Shown one piece after another: positions 51,014 through 60,889 of a DNA stretch of 64,000 bases. Both the position numbers and the translations under genes were made by a program. Position 1 is the first letter of the stretch. Each line of letters opens with the position of its first letter. Origin of the DNA: Nageia nagi (taxonomy: Eukaryota > Pinophyta); assembly GCA_050084985.1 (NCBI GenBank), contig JBITNC010000001.1, positions 175,894,001-175,958,000 on the forward strand. Reading direction: 5' to 3'. The notes under the pieces were generated by a model, which did not search any database, had not been told where the DNA came from, and saw only the letters and a list, made by a program, of their open reading frames with translations.

Positions 51014-51800
51014 ATGGTGGAAGATGGTAAGTTTAGGGTTGAGAAATTTAATGGCCAAAACTTCTCACTATGGAAGATGCAGATGGAAGATTATCTATAT
51101 CAGAAAGATTTGTACCTACCATTGGGTGGAAAAACAAATAAGCTAATAGATATGACAGATAAAGATTGGAACCTTCTTGATAGAAAGGCACTCGGAGTAA
51201 TACAGTTAAGCCTCACTGCATCAATCACCTTCAACATTTCAAAGGAAACAATGACAAAGGGTTTGTTTTAGATGTTGTCAAAACTATATGAAAAACCCTC
51301 GACCTCAAACAAGGTATTTCTTATGAAATAGTTATTTAATATGAAGATGTCAGAAGGTGGATCTGTTACAGATCATTTAAATGATTTTAATACTATTACA
51401 AGTCAATTAAGTTCTGTAAAGGTAAACTTTGATGATGAAGTTAGAGCTCTGTTATTCTTATGCTCATTACCAAAAAGTTGGAATGGTTTAGTAATGGCCA
51501 TTAGTAACTCTGTGTCTGGATCTAGTACTTTAAAGTTTGATGATGTTGTCGGTACTATCCTTAGTGAGGAAATGTGATGGAAAAGCTCCGGTGAGACATC
51601 AGGAAATGCTTTGAGTGTAGATTCTAGGGGAAGAAAAATGGAAAAAGGAAAGAGCTCAGGATATCATAGTAAATCAAGGAAAGGTAGATCCAAGTCTAGA
51701 TCAGGGATAGAGTGCTGGAAATGCAGAAAGAAAGGACACCTAAAGAGAGACTGTAGATCTCAGAAGGGAAGAGAAGGAGATGCATAGCAAGAAAACAATC
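51014..51800 (+). pseudogene. Copia gag domain
   Basis: The domain has the copia gag pattern: FNGQNFSLWKMQMEDYL near the start and a central [20 protein letters not shown], then [15 protein letters not shown]. The zinc knuckle CWKCRKKGHLKRDC, a perfect C-X2-C-X4-H-X4-C, is at 51,713-51,754. It would coat element RNA and form particles. Four stops interrupt it. Confidence 0.9.
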
Positions 51801-51849
51801 ATGAAGTAAATGTGATAGGTGAGGTGTTACAAGATGCTTTGATTCTTTC

Positions 51850-52110
51850 TTTCAAAAATATTAATGACTCTTGGGTGGTAGATTCAGGGGCCTCATTCCA
51901 TGCCACACCTGATAAGAAATATTTTCATGACTATGTTCAAGGAGATTTTGGACAAGTTCGTTTGGGTGATGATAAACCCTATAAAATTGTTGCAATGGGT
52001 AAGGTTCTTGTAAAATAGCAGAATGGAAACCAATGGCTACTAAAGGAGGTAAGGCATGTTCCAGATCTAAAGAAAAATCTAATTTCAACAGGGCAGTTAG
52101 GTAGTGAAGG
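51850..52110 (+). pseudogene. Copia protease domain
   Basis: SWVVDSGASFHATPDKKYF holds the intact D-S-G active site near 51,880. It is followed by VRLGDDKPYKIVAMGKV and, after a stop, a VRHVPDLKKNLIS stretch. It would mature the polyprotein. Confidence 0.9.
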
Positions 52111-52239
52111 TTGTGTGACAATTTTCATATATAAAGCTTGGAAGGTCACCAAAGGAGACCTGGTAATAGCAAGAGGTGAAAAGGTTGGTACATTGTATTT
52201 ATGCAATGGTATTTCTAACTCTATTAATGTTTTAACTTC

Positions 52240-53140
52240 CAAAGGAGCAGATGCAGCATTATGGCATCATAGGCTCAAACACATGAGTGAAAAGGGGATG
52301 AAGATTCTTCACTTAAGAAATTTGTTGCCAGGTTTGAAGAATGTTGATTTGGATTTTTGTGAGAATTGCATTTATGGAAAATAGAAGAGAGTCAAATTTC
52401 TTAGAGTTGGGAAAGAAAAGAAGAGCCAAAAATTAGAGCTTGTGCATACAGATCTATGGGGACCTACTCAGGTATCATCTCTCGGTGGCTCTCATTATTA
52501 TGTTACCTTTATTGATGATGCAACTAGAAAAACTTGGATTTATTGTATTAAGAATAAATCTGATGTATTTGATACTTTCAAGAAATGGAAAGCTTTGGTT
52601 GAGATTGAGATAGAAAAGAAATTGAAGTGTCTTAGATCAGATAATGGAGGTGAATATTGCAGCAAAGAGTTTGATAGGTACTATTTAGAACATGGAATTC
52701 GTAGAGAGAAGATAATTCCAAGAACACCACAAGAAAATGGTGTGTCAGAAAGGATGAATAGGACAATCATGGAGCATGCAAGGTGCATGAGATTGCATGC
52801 AAGATTGCCTTTACAGTTTTAGGTAGAAGCTGTAGATACTGTTGTTTATCTAATAAATAGAGGGCCTTCAAGTTCCTTGGATGGTGGTGTTCCAGAGGAA
52901 GCATGGACAGGTAAAAAGGTAAACTACTCCTTTTTAAAGCATTTTGGTTGTGAGGCCTTTGTCCATATTGATAAAGAAAATAGAACAAAGCTTGAGGTAA
53001 AGTCAAAGAAATGTACCTTTATTGGATATGGTGTTAATGATTTTGGTTATTGCTTATATGATTATGAAAATCAAAAAATCATTAGGAGTAGAGATGTAAT
53101 ATTCAATGAAAAGGTCTTGTATAAGAATCAGTTGTAGGAA
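52240..53140 (+). pseudogene. Copia integrase domain
   Basis: The zinc-binding region has LWHHRLKHMSEKGM and LDFCENCIYGK, the HHCC pattern. In the core, HTDLWGP, CLRSDNGGEYCS and PQENGVSERMNRTI hold the catalytic D, D and E. A GPSS...LDGGVPEEAW region and HFGCEAFVHI follow at 52,860-52,970. The core itself has no stop between 52,442 and 52,820. Confidence 0.92.
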
Positions 53141-53379
53141 AAGAAACAAGAAAAAGAAAACAAGGAATATGCAGTTCTTGATGGAATCACTGAAAAAGTA
53201 AAGGTGCCTAAAAATAATAATAACCAACAACCACAACAACAACAGGCACCCCAAACACCTGAAAGTGGTGTTAGAAGATCTACTAGGATAAGTAGACCTC
53301 CTAAACGATACTCTCCTTCATTATATTATTTATTGTTGACTGATTCTGGTGAACCTAAATGTTATGAAGAAGTAATGTA

Positions 53380-54330
53380 GGTTGAAAGTAGGAAGAAGTG
53401 GGAGGTAGCCATGGAAGAAGATATGGACTCCTTAATGCATAACCAGACTTGGGACTTAGTCAGGTTGCCTACAGGAAAAACTACACTAAAGAATAAATGG
53501 GTTTATAGGCTGAAGGAAGAAGATGGAGGAAAATAGAGGTACAAAGCTAGACTTGTGGTGAAGGGGTTTGCACAAAAGAAAGGTATTGATTTTGATGAAA
53601 TATTTTCTCCTGTTGTTAAAATGACTTCAATCAGAACTATTTTTAGTCTTGTAGCAGCTGAAGATTTGCATCTTGAGTAGTTAGATGTAAAGATAGCCTT
53701 TCTCCATGGAGATTTGGAGGAAGAGATATATATGCAACAACCACAAGGATATGAGGTGAAAGGTAAGGAGAAACTAGTGTGTAGGTTGAAGAAGAGCTTG
53801 TATGGCTTAAAATAGGCTCCAAGGTAGTGGTATCTAAAATTTGATAAGTTTATGTCTGAACAAGGTTACACTAGATGTCACTTTGATCATTGTGTTTATT
53901 TGAAAAAGCAAAATGATGGAAGCTATATTATATTGTTATTGTATGTAGATGACATGCTTATTGCAGGGTCTAACATGCAGGAAATAAATGTGCTCAAAAG
54001 AAAATTGGTAAATTCATTTGCAATGAAGGATTTGGGAGCTGCAAAATAAATCCTTGGTATGAGAATCACTAGAGACAGAAAAAATCACAAATTAACATTA
54101 TCTCAGAATGAGTACATACAAAAGGTACTGAAAAGATTTAATATGCACAATGCAAAACCAGTTAGTACACCTTTTGCTAGCCATTTCAAACTTAGTAAGG
54201 AAATGTTACCAAAGACCCAAGAAGACATGGATTATATGTCTAAAGTTCCATATGTATCAGCAATTGGAAGCTTAATGTATGCAATGGTCTGCATAAGGCC
54301 TGATATTACACATGCAATGGGAGTTGTAAG
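53380..54330 (+). pseudogene. Copia reverse transcriptase domain
   Basis: From VESRKKWEVAMEEDMDSL through KWVYRLKEEDGG and YKARLVVKGFAQKKGIDF to [17 protein letters not shown], then SLYGLK and LLLYVDDMLIAGSN with the intact YVDD near 53,945. Six stops interrupt it from 53,535 to 54,047. It closes in the SAIGSLMYAMVCIRPDI region. Confidence 0.93.
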
Positions 54331-54399
54331 TAGGTACATGAATAATCCAGGAAAGGAATATTGGATGGCAGTGAAATGGATTCTTAGATATTTGAAAGG

Positions 54400-54860
54400 T
54401 ACCACAAATCAAGCATTATGCTTTGGTGGTTCAAACATTTCCCTACAGGGATATGTTGATGCAGATATGGTAGGTGATAGAGATAACAGAAGGAGCACTA
54501 TGGGATATGTATTTACTGTTGGTGGAATAGCTATCAGTTGGGTTTCAAAAATCCAAAGTGTTGTTGCACTTTCAACAACAGAAGTAGAGTATGTTGCTGC
54601 TACAGAGGCTAGTAAAGAAATGATTTGGTTACAAAGGTTTATGAGTGAATTGGGTAAGGAGCATGATATGGGGACACTATACAGTGATAGCCAAAGTGCC
54701 ATTCATCTTGCAAAGAACTCAACATTTCATTCTAGGACTAAACACATACAACTCAAGTACCATTTCATACGATCAGTGTTGGAAGATGGAGAGATAAAGC
54801 TAGAAAAGATACATACTAGCCGGAAATCCTATAGATATGCTAACAAAAGTTGTAACTAGG
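54400..54860 (+). pseudogene. Copia RNase H domain
   Basis: GYVDADMVGDRDNRRSTMGY holds the first Asp. VVALSTTEVEYVAATEASKE follows with the Glu, then LYSDSQSAIHLAKN with another Asp, and FHSRTKHIQLKYHF. The domain is intact to the one-base insertion near 54,823. Confidence 0.92.
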
Positions 54861-54987
54861 AAGAAACTAAGAATATGCTTAGTTTCAATTGGTCTTCAAG
54901 GATGATGATGAAGATGAGAAATAGCTAGGTCCAAAGAGGAGTCATTGTCCAGCAAATGAAGCAGTGGTGGAGTTGCTACAATCATTC

Positions 54988-55001
54988 TCCAAGTGGGAGA
55001 T
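54988..55001 (+). promoter_or_regulatory. Copia polypurine tract
   Basis: CTCCAAGTGGGAGAT ends directly at the 3' LTR. AAGTGGGAGAT is the usual PPT of plant copia elements. Confidence 0.88.
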
Positions 55002-55511
55002 TGTTGTGTGTGGAGCATGATTGTTTAGAGTTCTTTATTTCACCTAGATGTATACCCCAAGAAGTTTGTACACCCCTCCATGCAGGGGGTTGCAGGGGGG
55101 ACTTGTAAAATCATCTTGTAAAAGTATAGTAATTTCTAGTCAATCTGGGTCGTTCATTAGGCGGATGATCTGACGGTAGAAATTATGTTTAGTTTAGGGT
55201 TCTTTTTTGCCCTAGAAGGTAACCCCTCTCTTTGTATGAAGGTAATTGTAATAGACATGACATAGTGAGTGAGAAATAGAGATGTGAGACTATGAGAGAA
55301 AATAGAGGATATTACAACGGATCTACTGTAGGTTGTATCTCTTCACTTTGCTGGATAATAGAAAGGAAGGACTGGCTGCTTTGGTGTGGATGTAGCCCAA
55401 ACTAGGTGAACCACATATATCTGTGTCTCTCTTATTTATGCATTTTCTATGTCTATATTTTATACAATATTTTATGTGTTCCATTGCTCCATAATATATA
55501 ATTTTATAACA
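55002..55511 (+). repeat. Copia 3' LTR
   Basis: Direct repeat of 50,429-50,938. At several adjacent base pairs one copy has TG where the other has CA. Confidence 0.95.
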
Positions 55512-55674
55512 AAAAGAAGATATCAAGGGCTTTAACAAAAAGAATGAATACGGATCAAGAGGGAAACCTTTGTAAAAAGGCTAAACAAGTTGGATAACTT
55601 CATATTAACTATTATTCAAGGTAATATTTTTCAAAACTTCTCTAAATAATATATGAATAATCTTAATGAAATAT

Positions 55675-55833
55675 TGACCACCCTTTTACCCAAGAGTAAG
55701 GTTAAAGCTTTTTCCACATATATTCCCTCGATGCTTTAAGGTATCTAAAGATACTTTAAGCATTAAATGGATTTAAATTATGCATTTAAATTAAAGAGAG
55801 ATATTACAAAATAATTCATTATAATTTTCAACA
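55675..55833 (-). repeat. Truncated 3' LTR of candidate element D
   Basis: Shares ACCACCCTTTTA, AGATACTTTAAG, TTAAAGAGAGATATTAC and the terminal ATAATTTTCAACA with 58,717-58,877. Confidence 0.6.
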
Positions 55834-56559
55834 CTCCCCTTTAATGTAATATTGGAGTAGAGAGTCGAAAAGATAAAGAGAAAGAGTAAGAGATTTCTTT
55901 TCCATAGGAATATAATTGAACATGAGAACTTATAAGAAAGTAATAAAATATCAATGGTTCTATAATAGCTTAACTACTTAACCATTTTAACAAATAATTT
56001 TATAATACAATCATTAACCATAAATGGTTTCAATATACAAGAGTAGTCATTCAACAATATGATGACATGCTGAGCCTTCATGAGCTTGCATACCTGACAT
56101 AACCTACAATCTTTTGTAGGCTACAAGCAACTCATAAACATAATCAATTAGATACATCATACATTCATTCATAAATATATCAAATAATATCATTCATAAA
56201 CTAATAAATGATGCATAAAAAGATGCCAAGTAATCACATATGCATAACATCAAAGATGACATACATCATCAACTATGATATCTAAGAATATCATATGTGC
56301 ATAAAAAATGTATCATACATGAGCAAGTATATCAATAATATCATATATATACAATATCAACAAATACACTATCAACTAAGTGATATAAATGAATTCTCAA
56401 AAATATCATCAATCATCATAAAAAAATAATTTAATTTTTGATTTTGATTTTTGTTTGATTTTTATCATTATTTGTATTTATTTTTAGTATATGAAGGTGT
56501 CATCACATCATAATATTTTTCTCTCCCTTGATGAAAATATCACCAATCAAATACTTATG

Positions 56560-57540
56560 TGACCATTTTATCTTAACCATGTCATAAACCATCAAATGCC
56601 AACTTGACAAAATCACTAAGTCAAAATTTATAAGGCATAACAACTTGACTATATTATCAAGTCAAGATTTTTAAGCCATAAAAAATGCCTACTTGATAAA
56701 ACCACCAAGTCAAAATTGATGAGGCAAATCATAAGCCACATACATAAGTTCTTATATATTTACAAATATATTGATTTGGAGGTTTAAGTTCTCCTTCAAC
56801 AATATTGTAGCATAGATGAAGAACAAATCATAAAATACCATCTTGACTACCATGTCAAGATGCATAAGTCATAAAATACCAACTTGTCTATGTTACTAGT
56901 GAAGATGCATATGATAAAATTTAGTAGCATTAATCCATCAACATGGATTCAAATTTTATCAAACAATTGCAGTTTTAGAGAAAGGCAAACCTTTTTAATC
57001 ACTCCAACAATGTGCAATCATAGAGAAGGGTGAACTTTTTTAACAACTCCAACAATATTATCATGGAAAAGGGTGAACCTTTTTAACCACTCCATACACT
57101 ACAACTTGCTAACAAATAGTAATGTGACAAATAATCCATCAATATAGATAAAATTTTCAAACATGGAAGTATAGTGGCATCAATACATAAATATGGATAA
57201 ATTTTTCAATTATAGAAGTATAGTGGCATCAATCCATAAACATGGATAAAATTCTCAATCATGGAAGTATAGTGACATCAATCCATAAAAAAATTTCCAT
57301 TTTAACAATATGTTAACCAATAAGGATAGTGCATATCATAGTTTGAGAGAATTTTTTACCTAAATTTTCACTTTAAATACTATGCACATCCACAACAAAT
57401 TTGCATACCATGGTAACTAATAAGGATAGTGCATATCATAGTTTGAATGAATTTTTTACCTAAATTTCCACTTCAAATATTATGCATGTCACATTATGCA
57501 TATCCACAACAAATCTATATTTTAACAATGTGCATATTTA
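56560..57540. repeat. Cluster of several short tandem repeats
   Basis: Four repeat types lie in a row. At 56,580-56,900 units of about 50-60 bp contain AACTTGAC...AAGTCAAAATT. At 56,960-57,095 units of about 50 bp contain GGGTGAACCTTTTTAACCACTCC-like sequence. At 57,133-57,290 a 49-bp unit has GAAGTATAGTGGCATCAAT at 57,166, 57,215 and 57,264. At 57,317-57,500 a 100-bp unit has TAAGGATAGTGCATATCATA at 57,321 and 57,421. Each type has only 2-5 copies. Confidence 0.8.
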
Positions 57541-58716
57541 ATACAACTTTCCCCCTTTTTTCTTTGTCATCAAAAAATATTTATAAAATGATATGAAAAA
57601 ATTACATTAAAGTGTGTAAAAATTGGTTTGTAATGTACTGGACATTATCAAATAATTATTGCTAAAATTTTTAGCTTCAAAATTTATAAATTAGTCCAAT
57701 TTTCTTTGAAATTGCAATGATAATTTACAAAAAATTACCTTCAAAATTTTTGAAGAACTTAACCAAACAAAATGGTTACAAATTTTAACTTGAAATATTT
57801 TCATATTTGAAAACACTTTATCAATATTTTAAAAATAAGGCTTAAATAACACTTATTCTCATTAAACATTAATTAATTTTATGACAAAATGTAAAAAATT
57901 TACACTTAAGGTCACATGCCCCCTTTAAAAAAACATAAGTGTAATCTTTACTTATAAAATTTTAACTTTCAAAAAATAAAGCCTATGCACAATACTTAAA
58001 AAATGTACAATAAATTTAGTTTTATAATATGCTCACATTGTCTTATGAAAAAATATAAATTTTGCTCAAAGTAATTTAAAAGACCAATTAACTTTATTCA
58101 TGAGACTTAAAAAAAAATCATATAAACCATATGGTTATATATATATATTACTAAAAGGAAAATAAATTAATGAGTAGTGAGTTAAAAAGAATTGCATTTA
58201 TTATTGCCCATCCACTCCACTACTTTTCCTTTTAATTCCACATGCCTTCTCATAGGTGTAAGCTTAAAAATTAATAAGGGGTAAGCTTAAAAATTAATAA
58301 GGAGTAAGCTTAAAAATTACATTTATTAATGTTAATGAATAAAAAATTGCATCAAATATTTAAAAGAAGAAAATATGTGCAAAGTATGAGTTAACAACTC
58401 ATCACCCATTTGATCAAATTGAAGGATTCCATAAACCAATATCTCTTGTAGTTTCTTCAACAAATCTAACTAAGAACAAATCATTCACACAAATGAGAAC
58501 ATATACTATATAGTGGTTCTTTCAACTCTTGGGAGTACATTCACTTTGAACCATCTCTTCTATTACTTTTCACAAGAAACTCCTACAAATTATCAAGAAT
58601 TATTTTACAAAGCTCCTACAAGAGCATTCCTATAACTCTACAAGACTAGCATCTTTATGCTTCTACTAGTATAATGAGAGGGGGGTACCCCTCTATTTAT
58701 AAGATGAAATCCACTC
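57541..58716. other. AT-rich interior and presumed 5' LTR of element D
   Basis: No coding signature is seen. The run TTTCCCCCTTTTTTC at 57,547 opens a low-complexity AT-rich stretch. Three AATTAATAAGG-type words with GTAAGCTTAAA occur at 58,258-58,318. A TATA-like minus-strand box lies near 58,695. Confidence 0.5.
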
Positions 58717-58877
58717 TTTAACCACCCTTTTATCCATGAGTAATGTTAAAGATTTTTTGATATTTATTTTCTTAATGCTTTAAAGTATCTAGAGATACTT
58801 TAAGTATTAAGTGGATTTACATTGTGGGTTTACATTAAAGAGAGATATTACACAATAATGCATTATAATTTTCAACA

Positions 58878-59429
58878 ATTTTGGGTGAGTTACATATCGA
58901 GATTGAGATCAATGCTTCATTCATTTTCTTGAATGTTAGAAATATGCATAATAACATAATAATAGCTTGTATAAGATAAATAGAGTATCCAAATTCCAAT
59001 CTTGATAAGGCGATATTAAAGAACACATAAGAGGGAATATGTCTCTATCAAGATCATAGTAAGTTACCAAATATATCTTAATAGTAGACTTGTGTATAGG
59101 GGATTTATTAAGGATTATATATTATCCACTTGATTTGACATCCACAACTTGGGCCAAGCATCAGGTACAAAATATAATACACATTAGTATACTATTATAC
59201 TGATAGTAATGAAATAACACCAAGTAACTTGATATTTTCTTAGTATTTATTTATTTTAATTTATTATATAAATTAAGTAAACTTATTTTATGTAACTACA
59301 CTTCCATAGAGTGGCATAGGATATTTATTACCTTCTTAAATCCTATGGTAGAATGGGTTTATTTGATAATCAAAACTAAGGTTTTCCCTTAAAAAAAAAT
59401 AAAATAAAATAATCAAGTATTTTCAAAGG
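58878..59429. other. Unassigned spacer with a faint repeat
   Basis: A minus-strand similarity to 48,906-49,300 can be followed by eye: TTCCAATCTTGATAAGGCG here against TTCCAATCTCAATAGGCG there, and TTTGACATCCAC against GTGATGTCCACC. No gene is recognised, and the frame at 58,835-59,026 is not supported. Confidence 0.35.
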
Positions 59430-60665
59430 TCTTCATGGGTTGATTAGTTTTGGCCTAAGAATGTGCCTTTGTCACATTATAAGGATCATATTGGTTATAA
59501 TTGGCTCTTCCCTCATGTTTTGATCGCTAGATATCTCAATGAAAAATAGGATTTAATCTCCTCACATTCTAAGGGGAGTACCCAATTTAATATAGCTTAG
59601 GTCCCTTATATATAACCTAAGTAAGCTTTCTTTCCATAGAGTTTAATTCATTAGCAATTACTTTTAGGGCATCATTTGAAATACCTTGGTGTTGAAAACC
59701 CTACCTATACTTTTTGTGATGAAATTAAAGATTTTATGCATCCTTTTTGGAATTGTAGATAGGATAAGCTTGCAAAGAAATGGATCCTTTATTTCTTTAG
59801 ACCTTTCATGCTCAACTCCTTTTCCTAATCTCATGCTATTCCAAGTGATCCCATTGGTTTTTCTTAATGCCTTAATGTTGTATAGAATATTTTTTATAAT
59901 TATTAGTATTTTCCACCCTTGGAAGTATTGTAATAAAGTATTATTTACCCAATATGATGCTTCTGATTCTTTTTCTCTTGTTGATTAATATAATATTATT
60001 TATAACCTGTTGATTGCAAATCATTATTCAAGTGGAGAAAGTCAATATGGAGTTACAACATAATTGGGGGAATGCTCCTTGTACTATGAGAAGTTCCCCC
60101 CAAATCAAACAACAAATGACATTCTAGGTCACACTCCCATTGTTAATAAATATTGTATTCTCAACCTTTAAATCCATGTATAGTAAGATATTAGTCCTAA
60201 TCTTTGCATAGTATGAAGAATCCCATTGCCTATAGAGAGAGTCCTTTTTGTCATACCTCTAGTTAGGATGTTTGAATTGTAACTTTTAAATACGCTATTG
60301 GATGGGGTGATACTACCATGGCTCCCATGAGTGATTAGGATAATCCTTGGGGGATGATATTAATGCTTGTAATGATGAGGGATAGAATTTCCCAAAGTCT
60401 TGTTCTGGTGATTGGGACTATGTGCATGTGGAAGATAATTTTTGACCTAATCCATATGACTTCCATAATATATAATGATGAATAGTTAGTTATTGCTCCT
60501 TAATTTTGATGAATGCTTTTTAGCTTACTTAGTATTAGGAATCTAGAGTAATGAGTTCTACCTAAACTTTGGGTTAGTGTGATTTTTTGGTGGTGTTAAT
60601 CCTACCCACCCTTTTTGTATAGAATAATTTTTTAATATAATTAGTTGTTTCTTTAAAAAAATAAC
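59430..60665 (+). pseudogene. L1-type LINE, 3' end with zinc-binding domain
   Basis: The frame near 59,445-59,765 reads WPKNVPLSHYKDHIGYNW, then a FFPWSLIHxQLxxGHHL-like stretch and GVENPTYTFCDEIKDFMH, HPFWNC. That is the zf-RVT domain found at the C-terminus of plant LINE ORF2 (C-X2-C, H, C; the first Cys is Tyr here). The rest resembles a 3' untranslated tail, with a TTTTTTGTATAGAATAATTTTTT-type stretch near 60,610 and a short A-rich end at about 60,655-60,665. RT itself is absent, as in a 5'-truncated LINE. The open frame at 59,686-59,988 is out of register with the domain. Confidence 0.6.
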
Positions 60666-60889
60666 TTGCAATTTTATATAACTGATTTATAATTTTATGC
60701 ATATACCAACACATGATTTTTTTTTATAATTATGCATGAATTTATATATTATTTTCATTAATTTTTATTTTATTTTAAGGAAACATCTACCTGATTAGTT
60801 ATCTTTTTTTTTATTAATTTGGAAGATGGATTTTTAAAGGAATCTTAACCTTTTACAAAAGTTCTCTCAAAATTAGAAATAACCAAGGT
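60666..60889. other. AT-rich spacer between two LINEs
   Basis: Low-complexity AT-rich DNA with T runs. No gene is seen. Confidence 0.6.

Larger units (their letters stand above)
51014..54905 (+). pseudogene. Copia gag-pol polyprotein
   Basis: One polyprotein frame of almost 1,300 codons. The ATG at 51,014 begins MVEDGKFRVEKFNGQNFS; a GTG nine bases earlier is in frame but less likely. The frame stays the same to about 54,820, where one extra base shifts it. The shifted frame reads NPIDMLTKVV and ends at a TGA at 54,903. Stops lie at about 51,269, 51,329, 51,575, 51,786, 52,016, 52,382, 52,820, 53,135, 53,378, 53,535, 53,678, 53,812, 53,825 and 54,047. Most are TAG in contexts where the family has Gln, and one is at a Trp. 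The catalytic residues of protease, integrase and RT are visible. Confidence 0.95.
50429..55511 (+). mobile_element. Ty1/copia LTR retrotransposon, complete but dead
   Basis: Two LTRs of exactly 510 bp (50,429-50,938 and 55,002-55,511) start TGTTGTGTGTGG and end TTATAACA. They differ at about 41 sites (about 8%), of which roughly 35 are transitions. GAAAG on the left and AAAAG on the right form a 5-bp target duplication with one change. The PBS matches initiator-Met tRNA and a PPT precedes the 3' LTR. The domain order gag, protease, integrase, RT, RNase H is that of Ty1/copia. Gag-pol lies in one reading frame, with about 14 stops and one indel. Confidence 0.95.
55670..58877 (-). mobile_element. 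Candidate non-coding LTR element D
   Basis: About 160 bp at 55,675-55,833 and 58,717-58,877 form direct repeats, both ending ATAATTTTCAACA, which on the minus strand is an LTR start, TGTTGAAAATTAT. A minus-strand AAAGGGGAG touches the low-coordinate copy like a PPT, marking it as the 3' LTR. The high-coordinate copy extends leftward with a minus-strand TATA (CTTATAAATAGAGG, about 58,690-58,705), consistent with a longer 5' LTR. The low copy is truncated at about 55,670. The interior holds no protein remnant and consists largely of tandem repeats. No target duplication can be shown. 55,517-55,669 shows nothing. Confidence 0.5.
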
